From the NCBI GenBank assembly GCA_965261455.1, contig OZ253453.1, positions 2,666,001 to 2,730,000 on the forward strand: a stretch of DNA of 64,000 bases. Reading direction: 5' to 3'. This stretch comes from DAOUKH01 sp965261455 (GTDB lineage: Bacteria > Chloroflexota > Dehalococcoidia > SHYB01). Below, one piece after another: positions 16,960 through 25,268 of this stretch (position 1 is the first letter of the stretch; every line of letters begins with the position of its first letter). Under the pieces are notes generated by a model. That model had not been told where the DNA came from, did no database searches, and worked only from the letters and a program-made list of their open reading frames with translations. Both the position numbers and the translations under genes were made by a program.

Positions 16960-19014
16960 TTACTGGGCCAGCCAGATGTACTCGAGGTGCCAGCCGCCCT
17001 GGTGCAACTGAATGCCCGCTAGGCGGAACTCGTACAGGTTCCGGGTGCGTTGGCTCTCGACGTGGTAGACCGCTGGCGTGGGCAGCCCGAAGTTGCGGAA
17101 GTCATTGATGACCTCCGCGTAGAACTCGCGAGTGATCTCCTTGATCCGCGCCTCGTCGGTGGCGGTCTTCCACTCGGCGACCAAGCCTTCCAGGATCGGA
17201 TTGCTCCGGTCTTCGAGGTTGGCCGCGCCCTGACCCAGGAGGTTGCCGGCCCATGCCGACGGCGCGGCGCGCGGCCCTTGCACGTACAACGTCATGCTGG
17301 AGAACTGCTGATGCGGCGGCGCGAGGTAGCCGATGGCGGTGTAGAACGTGCCGATGTCGGCGGCCCGGTTCACGCTGACTTCGATGCCGAGGTTGTTCCT
17401 GAGGTCGTTGGCGGCGGCCTGGACGTTGTTGGTGTTCGCCACCCCGTATTGGTAGTAGATGATCTCGTGCTCTTCGCCCGTGCTGTGGCCGGACTCGGCC
17501 CACAACCGCTGCGCTACGTCCGGGTCGAAGACATACGGGTTCTCATCGTCGGGGAGGTTGTTCCCTATCGCCCGCAGGTCGGGGAGTTCGTCGAAGAACG
17601 TCCCCCAAGCGCCGAATACGGGGTCGACGCGCGCGGCTCCTTCGAAGACGTTGTCGATGATCCCTTGGACATCGATCGCCTTGGCGATGGCGAGCCGGGC
17701 TTTCGGGTCGGCGAAGGGCGCATCCGGCCCCTCAGTCCTGAAGCCGAGCGAGAAGTTCCGCCACGGCTGGAAGGACTCGACGATGGTGCAGTCGGGGCAC
17801 TGCCGTCCGAAGTTCACCGCCGACGACGGCGTGCTGATGCCCAGGTTCTGGGAGTGGAAGTCGATCTGGCCGGTGATCATCGCCGACCGGCCCAGGCTGG
17901 CCGACATCCCAAGGAGCAGATTGTAGCCATCGAGGTAGGGGAGCGGCTCGCCGTCGGCCCCAGCCTTGAAGTAGTCCGCATTGGCGACGAACGAGACCTC
18001 GACCTGCGCATCGTACTGATCGATGACCAAGGGCCCGGTGCCGACGGTGCGCTGCGTGTAGTCGCCGTCCATCTCGAAGACTTCCGGCGGGAAGATGCGG
18101 GCTCTCCAGTCGGCGAGCAGGGTGGGGTAGTTGGGGTCGATGGCATTGAGGATAAAGGACACGGTGCTGTCGTCGACGGCGACCACGTCCTCGATCTGGG
18201 CGGTGAAGTGCGCGTTGCCCTGCGCCGTCGGCTGGTCGGGCAGCAGGCTCCGCCAGTACTTCGTCGAGTGAACGATGTCGTCGGTGGTGAGGTCGCGCCC
18301 ATAGAGGCCGGAGAGCTCTGCGGTGTAGCCGCGGGCGGAGGCGGGAGGCGTCTGCCATTTGACGCCCTCGGCGATTGTGAAGTTCCAGGTCTTCCCGCCG
18401 TCGCTGGTGGTCCACGCGGTGGCGAGGTCGCCCTGGGCCTCGCAGAAGCCGATGTCGCCCACCTCGAGGTAGATGGCGGGCGTGCAGCGCGCGATGGAGT
18501 TGTACGGCGGCGTGGCCGCGATGGCCACGGTGAATGACTGGCTGCGCACCAGGTCGGTGCCGCGGTTAGGAGCGGCGAACCCGTAGACGAAGGTCCCGCC
18601 GCGCTGCGGAGGCACCCGCCAGGCTTCGAGGCCGTTGCCCTGAATGGGCCGCCAGCCCTTGATCTCCTGTGTGATCGCCCCGATGTTGGGGGTGGGGGTC
18701 GGCGTGGCGGTCTGCACGATCGTCATCGCCTCCGCCGTCGGAGCGGGCGTGGGCGTGGGACCGGGCGTGGCCGTTTGCACGATGACCTGCGCTGTCGGCG
18801 TCGGCTGCGCCGGCCCCGCGGGGACGGGCGTGGCGGTCTGCACGATGACCTGCACCGTTGCGGTTGGAAGCGGCGTCGGGGTGTGCACGATCGTTTCCGG
18901 CGCCGATGGTGCCGCCGTCGGATCGCTGCCGCCGCCACAGGCGGCGACGACCAGCGTCGCGACCAACGAGACGACGGTTAGCGTCACAATCTTCGATAGC
19001 ATCCGTCCGGGCAT
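16960..19014 (-). CDS. ABC transporter solute-binding lipoprotein, family 5 (copy A)
   Basis: A 684-residue peptide/opine-type binding lipoprotein. The signal peptide ends at the lipobox LVVAAC, followed by a linker with repeated TATPxP units. The SBP_bac_5 domain starts near QRGGTFVYGF, has WTTSDGGKTWNFTIAEGVKW (a family hallmark) and IAKAIDVQGI. The start at 19014 has AGGAGG 6 bases upstream; an earlier in-frame start adds 31 residues before the signal peptide. A close paralogue lies upstream. No permease or ATPase gene is nearby, so it may serve a transporter encoded elsewhere. Confidence 0.87.
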   Translation of the reverse strand: MPGRMLSKIVTLTVVSLVATLVVAACGGGSDPTAAPSAPETIVHTPTPLPTATVQVIVQTATPVPAGPAQPTPTAQVIVQTATPGPTPTPAPTAEAMTIVQTATPTPTPNIGAITQEIKGWRPIQGNGLEAWRVPPQRGGTFVYGFAAPNRGTDLVRSQSFTVAIAATPPYNSIARCTPAIYLEVGDIGFCEAQGDLATAWTTSDGGKTWNFTIAEGVKWQTPPASARGYTAELSGLYGRDLTTDDIVHSTKYWRSLLPDQPTAQGNAHFTAQIEDVVAVDDSTVSFILNAIDPNYPTLLADWRARIFPPEVFEMDGDYTQRTVGTGPLVIDQYDAQVEVSFVANADYFKAGADGEPLPYLDGYNLLLGMSASLGRSAMITGQIDFHSQNLGISTPSSAVNFGRQCPDCTIVESFQPWRNFSLGFRTEGPDAPFADPKARLAIAKAIDVQGIIDNVFEGAARVDPVFGAWGTFFDELPDLRAIGNNLPDDENPYVFDPDVAQRLWAESGHSTGEEHEIIYYQYGVANTNNVQAAANDLRNNLGIEVSVNRAADIGTFYTAIGYLAPPHQQFSSMTLYVQGPRAAPSAWAGNLLGQGAANLEDRSNPILEGLVAEWKTATDEARIKEITREFYAEVINDFRNFGLPTPAVYHVESQRTRNLYEFRLAGIQLHQGGWHLEYIWLAQ

Positions 19015-19077
19015 AGACGTCCTCCTGCCGTTCCTACATGGCCTCACAGCCCCGCGCTCTAGAACGCGGGACGCATT

Positions 19078-19107
19078 ACCTAACCACGCTTGACTGGGTT
19101 GTGTCAA
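19078..19107 (-). promoter_or_regulatory. Probable promoter of solute-binding protein copy A
   Basis: A perfect TTGACA (19102-19107) on the minus strand is followed after 18 bases by TTAGGT (19078-19083); TAGGTA one base on is an alternative. It sits in the gap between the two paralogues, so copy A probably has its own transcript. Confidence 0.45.
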
Positions 19108-19163
19108 CCGTTGAGGTGGGTTTAAGCCGCTCGCATCGGCTCAGTGCTCGCTGCCGAGGGGTG

Positions 19164-21164
19164 CTAACTCTGGTCTACCCAGACGTACTCGATGTGCCAG
19201 CCGCCTTGGTGCAATTGAAGTCCCGCCAGCCGGAATTCGTACATGTTCCGCGTTCGTTTGCTTTGTATGTGATAGATCGCGGGTATTGCCGTGCCGACGC
19301 TGCGAAAGTCGTTGATGATTTCGGCGTACCACCGGCGGGCAATCTCACGGGCCTTGGTTGGATCCGTTTCCTGAAGCCACTGGAACGCCAGCCCTTGGAG
19401 GACTGGGTTCTTCCTGTCCTCCAGATTCGGAGGGCCGAGTACGAAGCTCGCGGCCCAGGCCGCCGGGGAGACGGTGGGCAGTTGAATGAACATCGCCATG
19501 CTGGGGAACTGCTGCCGCGGCGGGCCCAAGAGTCCTATCGCGCTGTAGTAGGAGCCGACGTCGGTCGCCTTCTTGGCCTCGACCTGGATGCCGAGGTTGG
19601 CCGACACGTGCGAGGCGATCACCTCGGCGGCGACCGTTATCAGCGGCACGTAGGGCCAATAGATGATCTCGTGTTTGTCTCCCGGACTGGGGTCGGCCTC
19701 GGCCCACAGGCGTTTCGCGACCTCGGGATCGAAGACGTAGGGGTTCTCATCGTCGGGGAGGTTGTTCCCCATGGCCCGCAGGTCGGGGAATTCATCGAAG
19801 AACGTATTCCACGTGCCGGTTACGGGGAGCAGGGCCGCGGCCCCCTCGAACACGTCGTTGATGATGCCCTGTTGGTCGATCGCCTTGGAGATGGCCAAAC
19901 GGGCTTTCTTGTCAGCGAAGGGCGCGCCCTCGCCTTCGGTCTTGAAGCCGACGGAGAAAATCCTCCAAGTTTGGAAGGACTCGACAATGGTGCAATCGGA
20001 GCAGAGCCGGCCGTAGTTCACCGCCGCCGACGGCGTGTTGACTCCCAGGTTCTGCTGGTCCATATCGATCTGGCCGGTGATCATCGCCGAGCGCGTGAGG
20101 TTGGGGGTCACGCCCAAGATCACTTCATAGCCGTCGAGGTAGGGGAGCGGCGCGCCGTCGGCCCCGTCCTTGAAGTAGTCGGGGTTAGCGACGAATGAGA
20201 TTTCGACCTGCGGGTCGTGGCTGACCTGGATCATGGGGCCGGTGCCGACGACCCTGGCGTTGTAATGGCCGTCGAGGGCGAAGACCTCGGGCGGAACGAT
20301 GCGGGCGTTCCACTCCGACAACATGGTGGGGTAGTTGGGGTCCGGCAGGCTGAGCTTGACCTCGACGGTATACCGGTCGATGGCACGTGCGCCGGCGAGC
20401 TGCGTGGTGAACCGTTGGTTATTCTGGGGCGTGCCTTGCGCCTCGCCGTCCGGCTTGGTCAGGCGCCCCAGCCAGTACATCACCGTATGGACGACATCGT
20501 CGGCAGTCATCTCTCGTCCGTAGAGGCCTTTGAGCTCTTCCGAGTAGGAGGGATGGCTGGGGTCGATGGTGTGCCACTTCACCCCTTCCGCGAGCTTGAA
20601 TGTCAGTGTCGTCGCGTCGATCATGGCCCACTCGGTCGCGAGGTCGCCCTGCGACGTGCAGGAGCCGACGTCGCCCACGCGCAGATAGGGGGCCGGGGTG
20701 CACCGCGTGATGGAGTTGTAGGACGGCGTCACGGCGACAGCGGTGGCGAACGAGTCGCTGAGAACCAAGTCGGTGCCGCGGGTGGGGAGCGGAAAGCCGT
20801 AGACGTAGGTGCCGCCGCGCTGGGGCGGCGTCCGCCAGGTGTCGAGGCCGTTGCCTTGGATGACGCGCCAGCCCACGATCTCTTCGGTGATTGCGCCCAC
20901 GTTGGCTATTGGTGTCGGGGTGGCGGTCTGCACGATCACCGCCGGCGCGGCGGTCGGGGCCGGCGTCGGGGTCGGTGCCGGGGCGGCGGTCTGCACGATG
21001 ACCGCCGCGGTCGCCGTCGGTCCCGGCGTGGGCGTGTGTACGATCACCGCCGGCTCCAGCGGCGTCGCCGTAGGGTCGCCGCCGCCGCAGGCGGCTACCA
21101 CCAGGACGGCGGCTAGGAAGGCGATGCTCAAGGCGATGGGTTTCGAGAGCGTGTGCCGTGTCAT
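19164..21164 (-). CDS. ABC transporter solute-binding lipoprotein, family 5 (copy B)
   Basis: A 666-residue paralogue of the neighbouring binding protein. The signal peptide ends in the lipobox LVVAAC and is followed by a Thr-Pro linker with VIVQTA(A/T)P repeats. The mature domain begins QRGGTYVYGFPLPTRG and contains FKLAEGVKWHTID and LAISKAIDQQGIINDVFEGA. Both copies share the same leader (AGGAGGACGT before ATG) and the same C-terminal YEFRLAG(I/L)QLHQGGWH. Divergence in between suggests different ligands. The start at 21164 removes 34 non-signal residues. Confidence 0.87.
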   Translation of the reverse strand: MTRHTLSKPIALSIAFLAAVLVVAACGGGDPTATPLEPAVIVHTPTPGPTATAAVIVQTAAPAPTPTPAPTAAPAVIVQTATPTPIANVGAITEEIVGWRVIQGNGLDTWRTPPQRGGTYVYGFPLPTRGTDLVLSDSFATAVAVTPSYNSITRCTPAPYLRVGDVGSCTSQGDLATEWAMIDATTLTFKLAEGVKWHTIDPSHPSYSEELKGLYGREMTADDVVHTVMYWLGRLTKPDGEAQGTPQNNQRFTTQLAGARAIDRYTVEVKLSLPDPNYPTMLSEWNARIVPPEVFALDGHYNARVVGTGPMIQVSHDPQVEISFVANPDYFKDGADGAPLPYLDGYEVILGVTPNLTRSAMITGQIDMDQQNLGVNTPSAAVNYGRLCSDCTIVESFQTWRIFSVGFKTEGEGAPFADKKARLAISKAIDQQGIINDVFEGAAALLPVTGTWNTFFDEFPDLRAMGNNLPDDENPYVFDPEVAKRLWAEADPSPGDKHEIIYWPYVPLITVAAEVIASHVSANLGIQVEAKKATDVGSYYSAIGLLGPPRQQFPSMAMFIQLPTVSPAAWAASFVLGPPNLEDRKNPVLQGLAFQWLQETDPTKAREIARRWYAEIINDFRSVGTAIPAIYHIQSKRTRNMYEFRLAGLQLHQGGWHIEYVWVDQS

Positions 21165-21220
21165 ACGTCCTCCTGCCCGCCCACGGCGTCGCCACCGGGT
21201 CGGTTTACCTCGGATGCCGA

Positions 21221-21226
21221 AGTATA
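21221..21226 (-). promoter_or_regulatory. Possible -10 box (TATACT) for solute-binding protein copy B
   Basis: TATACT on the minus strand lies about 57 bases upstream of the ATG of copy B. No good -35 hexamer is visible at the right distance. Confidence 0.35.
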
Positions 21227-21305
21227 CAAGAGTCCTCCGGCGGCGTGTTGCGGAGCACGGGCTCAACTCCTAGCATGGGGCGGTGAAGCGGACGGAGGGT
21301 ACGTC

Positions 21306-22718
21306 ATGAACGAGAACCGTGGGATGATCGTTTCTTTGGCGGGAGACTGCCTGATCCAGCATCGCGTCTCGCGCTATAAGGAACCGCGCTTTCTGGCGTT
21401 GGCGGAGCACCTTAGGGGCGCAGACCTCGCCATCGCCAACCTCGAGTGCAACATCACGCAGGGCGAAGACCCGCCCTCGATGTGGGGTGGCGGAGGGCAC
21501 GGCGCGACATTCATGGCGACGCCGCCATTCTGCCTGGAGGAACTGCAGTGGTTCGGCATCGAGGCGGTGTGGTGCGCTAACAACCACTCCGCCGATTTCG
21601 GCGAGGGCGGCATGGTGACCACCATCGGCTACCTTGAAGAAGCCGGCATGTCCCACGCCGGCACGGGGCACAACCTCACCGAGGCAAGCATGCCGGCCTA
21701 CGTGGACACCGGCGCGGGGCGGGTCGCGGTGATCTCGGCCTCCGACTGGGGGCCGCGGGGCAAGGCCGACCTGCCCTTTCCCATCCCTTTGGGGGCGCTC
21801 GCGGCGGACCAAGGCCCCATGTTCATGGACCGGCCCGGCGCGAACCTGGTGCGGTTCGACGCCGAGATTCACGTCGACGCCGCGACCCTCGACACCCTCC
21901 GGCGCGTCAGCGCCGCGATGGGGTGGGATGAAGCGAAACACGTCCGCGCCACCGGCGGCGGCAGGTCGGACGCCCTCATGGGCTACACCATGCTCAACCG
22001 CGAGGTGGACACCGAGACTGAGTTCTACTTCATGGGGACCAAGTTCATCCTCGACGACACGTTCACCTTCGAGACGGTCCCCTACGAGGTGGACTTGGAG
22101 CGGAACTACGCCATGATCCGGGAGGCGCGGCGCCAGGCCGACGTCGTGATCGTCGGCTTCCATCAGCAGGGCGCGGGGCGCCGCCTCGACGAGCCCTCGG
22201 ATCACGTGCTGCGCTTCGCTCACGGGGCGATCGACGCCGGCGCGGACGTCTTCTGCGCCCACGGGCGGGGGCGCCTCAACGGTATGGAGGTCTACAAGGA
22301 GAAGGCGATCATCTACGGGCTGCCCGGCTTCATCATGCAGGTGAACCAGGTGCGCCACGTCCCGCCCGAAATGCTCGAACGCTGGGGCTTCGCCCGGACG
22401 GAAACGGCGGCGGCGTTCCTCGAAGCCCGCGACCGCGCCGAGGCCGGCGGCCGCAGCCAGATCGGCGTCGGCACGTCGAACCCCGGCGGCCTAGCGATCG
22501 CCGACGTGGTCTTCGACACCCAAGGTCGGCCCGAGGCGGTGCGGTTCCACCCCCTCGAAGTGACCGGCGGCACGCGCCCGCAGCAGGGCCGTCCCATGAT
22601 GGCCGAGCCCGGCGGCGAAATCTCCACCGCTGTCCTGGAAGGACTCGCCGCCCGCTCCAAGCCCTTCGGGACGAACGTCGAAGTCCGCGACGGTGTCGGG
22701 ACGGTGCGGCTCCGCTAA
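21306..22718 (+). CDS. CapA-like metallophosphatase family protein
   Basis: A 470-residue protein of the CapA (poly-gamma-glutamate synthesis/metallophosphatase-like) family. The fold markers are VSLAGDCLIQHR, ADLAIANLECNIT, CANNHSADFGEGG, and the C-terminal VFCAHGRGRLNGMEVYKEKAIIYGLPGF. The usual HWG of CapA reads GFHQQGAG. No signal peptide or membrane segment is seen, so it is probably cytoplasmic and may be a hydrolase rather than part of a capsule machine; no capB or capC is present. GGAGGG lies before the ATG. It is divergent from the binding protein genes. Confidence 0.78.
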   Translation: MNENRGMIVSLAGDCLIQHRVSRYKEPRFLALAEHLRGADLAIANLECNITQGEDPPSMWGGGGHGATFMATPPFCLEELQWFGIEAVWCANNHSADFGEGGMVTTIGYLEEAGMSHAGTGHNLTEASMPAYVDTGAGRVAVISASDWGPRGKADLPFPIPLGALAADQGPMFMDRPGANLVRFDAEIHVDAATLDTLRRVSAAMGWDEAKHVRATGGGRSDALMGYTMLNREVDTETEFYFMGTKFILDDTFTFETVPYEVDLERNYAMIREARRQADVVIVGFHQQGAGRRLDEPSDHVLRFAHGAIDAGADVFCAHGRGRLNGMEVYKEKAIIYGLPGFIMQVNQVRHVPPEMLERWGFARTETAAAFLEARDRAEAGGRSQIGVGTSNPGGLAIADVVFDTQGRPEAVRFHPLEVTGGTRPQQGRPMMAEPGGEISTAVLEGLAARSKPFGTNVEVRDGVGTVRLR

Positions 22719-22744
22719 GCCCCGCCCGCCGCCGGACGGCGCGC

Positions 22745-22750
22745 TATAAT
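22745..22750 (+). promoter_or_regulatory. -10 box (TATAAT) of tRNA-Leu
   Basis: A perfect TATAAT ends 20 bases before the 5' end of the tRNA. The -35 region is GC-rich and not recognisable. Confidence 0.55.
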
Positions 22751-22770
22751 GAGCCCTCTCGCTTCCGTTG

Positions 22771-22856
22771 GCCGGAGTGGCGGAATGGCAGACGCGACGG
22801 TCTCAAAAACCGTTGGGGGCAACCCCGTGTGAGTTCGACTCTCACCTCTGGCACCA
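22771..22856 (+). tRNA. trnL: tRNA-Leu (CAA)
   Basis: The acceptor stem GCCGGAG pairs with CTCTGGC. The anticodon stem ACGGT/ACCGT encloses loop CTCAAAA, giving anticodon CAA. A long variable arm (TGGGGGCAACCCC) marks a class II tRNA, the T loop is TTCGACT, and CCA is encoded. The restriction helicase gene begins 5 bases after the CCA. Confidence 0.95.
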
Positions 22857-22860
22857 AACC

Positions 22861-25215
22861 ATGGCCAGCCCCACCAGGTTAGGTAATACGATCTTGAGCG
22901 ATTTCTTCACACAGCCGGTCTTGAACTCCCCCTACGCGCCCCCGGGACAAGCATGGGAGCTGGACGAGCAGGGCCAGCCTACGCAACGCATCAATCCGAG
23001 CCGGCGGACCGCCAAGTTTTTCACGCCGGTCCCACTGCCGCGGCAGAGGAAGCAGACCAGCCAGAAGCAGATGGTTTTCGACGAGGGCAAAGGGCTCTCG
23101 TCGGAAGCGCAGCAATATGATCCGGCCCCGCGCATCGACGATTTGCGCCGCCGGGTAGACCACTGGCGCAACTTGCGCAACCCTGCTGACTGGCGTGTCT
23201 CGCCGGAGACCCAGCGCCTTCTTCAGCACTGGCGGCATCACGAGTTCAGCGGCTTCAGGCCCTTCTTCTGCCAGGTCGAAGCCGTCGAGACGGTTATCTG
23301 GCTCACCGAGGTCGCTCCCAAGTCCGGCCCCGTGGAGAAGGGTTTCCTCGAACATCTGGCCAACGCCAATAACGACGCGAATCCGGAGCTTGCCCGCCTC
23401 GCGCTTAAGCTCGCCACCGGCGCTGGCAAGACGACCGTGATGGCGATGCTCATCGCGTGGCAGACGATCAACGCCGTCCATCACCGTAACAGCCCCACCT
23501 TCACCAGGGGATTCCTTGTCGTGGCGCCGGGACTTACCATCCGCGACCGGCTTCGCGTGCTCCAGCCTCACGACCCCGAGAGCTACTACGCATCCAGAGA
23601 GCTTGTGCCCGCCGACATGCTCGGCGATCTCAAGAAGGCCAAGATCGTCATCACGAACTACCACGCCTTCAAGCTGCGCGAACGCATGGAGATCTCCAAG
23701 GGAGGCCGCGCCCTACTTCAGGGCCGCCGCGGCGAGCCGCCGCGCACCCTCGAGACCGAAGGACAGATGCTGCAGCGTGTCATGCCGGACCTCATGGGCG
23801 TCAAGAACGTGATGGTGCTCAACGACGAGGCACACCACTGCTACCGGAAGAAGCCCGGCGCGCTCGAGGAGGATGACCTCAAAGGGGACGATAGAGAGGA
23901 GGCGAAGAAGAACAACGAGGCCGCCCGCCTCTGGATCTCGGGTCTCGAAATCGTCAAGCGCAAGCTTGGGATCAACCGCGTTATCGATCTCTCGGCGACG
24001 CCGTTCTTCCTTCGCGGCTCAGGCTACGCCGAGGGGACGCTCTTCCCCTGGACGATGAGCGACTTCTCTCTCATGGACGCGATCGAATGCGGCATCGTCA
24101 AGCTGCCCCGGGTCCCCGTGGCCGACAACATTCCCGGCGGCGACATGCCCAAGTTCCGCAACCTCTGGGAGCATATCCGTCCCGATATGCCCAAGAAAGG
24201 ACGAGGCAAGGCCGGAGATCTCGACCCGCTCAGCCTCCCCACGATGCTCGAGGCGGCTCTTGACGCCCTCTACGGGCACTACGCCAAGACGTTCGAATTG
24301 TGGGCCGAGGAAGGCATTCTCACGCCTCCCTGCTTCATCGTCGTCTGCAACAACACCGCCACCTCCAAGCTGGTCTACGACTACATCTCGGGGTTCAAGC
24401 GGGGGGACGGTACGTTCGAGTATGGGCGCCTCCCCCTCTTTCGCAACTTCCACGACGACGGCGCCCCCCTCCCGCGTCCCCGCACGCTGCTTATCGATAG
24501 CGAGCAGATCGAGCGCGGCGACGCACTGGACCGGCAGTTCCGCTCCGCCGCCTCGGACGAGATCGAGCGCTTCCGCCGCGACCGGCTCCAGCGCACCGGC
24601 GACCGCCAACAGTCGGAGAACATCACCGACGAGGAGCTACTCCGCGAGGTGATGAACACCGTCGGCAAGGAGGGGCAGCTTGGCGAGTCCATCCGCTGTG
24701 TCGTCTCGGTTGCCATGCTCACCGAAGGCTGGGACGCCAACACCGTCACCCACGTCCTGGGCGTGCGCGCGTTTGGCACGCAGCTCCTCTGCGAGCAGGT
24801 CATTGGACGCGCCCTGCGCCGCCAGTCGTACGACCTCAACGAAGACGACCTTTTCAGCGTCGAGTACGCCGACGTGCTGGGCATACCCTTCGACTTCACC
24901 GCCAAGCCCGTGGTGGCGCCGCCGCTACCGCCCCGCCGCGCCATCCAAGTCAAGGCCGTTCGGCCCGACCGCGACCACCTCGAAATCCGGTTCCCCCGCG
25001 TTTCCGGCTACCGCGTCGAGCTACCCGTCGACCGGTTGACCGCGGAATTCACCGACGATTCGACCCTCATACTCACCCCCGACCTCGTCGGCCCGACGCG
25101 CACGACGGTCGCGGGCATCATCGGCGAGGGCGTCGACCTCAACCTCGTCCATACCGACAGTCTGCGTCGCGCGACCCTGCTGTATCACCTGAGCCCAAGC
25201 AGGTCGAGGCCCTGA
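22861..25215 (+). CDS. Type III-like restriction R subunit (superfamily 2 helicase), probably C-terminally truncated
   Basis: A 784-residue superfamily 2 helicase of the R subunit that accompanies the methyltransferase next door. Walker A is ATGAGKTT near residue 187, the DEAH box is NDEAHH at 321-326, SATPFF lies near 378, and motif VI is EQVIGRALRRQ near 650. From memory, relatives continue for some 250-300 more residues including an EIKGYR-type nuclease motif. Here the protein breaks off after TLLYHL with SPSRSRP and a stop. The start at 22861 is just after tRNA-Leu and has no Shine-Dalgarno site. DNA cleavage by this copy is doubtful. Confidence 0.85.
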   Translation: MASPTRLGNTILSDFFTQPVLNSPYAPPGQAWELDEQGQPTQRINPSRRTAKFFTPVPLPRQRKQTSQKQMVFDEGKGLSSEAQQYDPAPRIDDLRRRVDHWRNLRNPADWRVSPETQRLLQHWRHHEFSGFRPFFCQVEAVETVIWLTEVAPKSGPVEKGFLEHLANANNDANPELARLALKLATGAGKTTVMAMLIAWQTINAVHHRNSPTFTRGFLVVAPGLTIRDRLRVLQPHDPESYYASRELVPADMLGDLKKAKIVITNYHAFKLRERMEISKGGRALLQGRRGEPPRTLETEGQMLQRVMPDLMGVKNVMVLNDEAHHCYRKKPGALEEDDLKGDDREEAKKNNEAARLWISGLEIVKRKLGINRVIDLSATPFFLRGSGYAEGTLFPWTMSDFSLMDAIECGIVKLPRVPVADNIPGGDMPKFRNLWEHIRPDMPKKGRGKAGDLDPLSLPTMLEAALDALYGHYAKTFELWAEEGILTPPCFIVVCNNTATSKLVYDYISGFKRGDGTFEYGRLPLFRNFHDDGAPLPRPRTLLIDSEQIERGDALDRQFRSAASDEIERFRRDRLQRTGDRQQSENITDEELLREVMNTVGKEGQLGESIRCVVSVAMLTEGWDANTVTHVLGVRAFGTQLLCEQVIGRALRRQSYDLNEDDLFSVEYADVLGIPFDFTAKPVVAPPLPPRRAIQVKAVRPDRDHLEIRFPRVSGYRVELPVDRLTAEFTDDSTLILTPDLVGPTRTTVAGIIGEGVDLNLVHTDSLRRATLLYHLSPSRSRP

Positions 25216-25268
25216 CGCACGAGGAGGCCCGGCGGCGCAACCTCCCCAGCGCCGAGCACCAGCCCCTG

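Noticed and set aside
22768..22860. R gene start inside tRNA-Leu
   Set aside because: The extra 31 residues are just the translated tRNA; the family N-terminus begins at 22861 or later.
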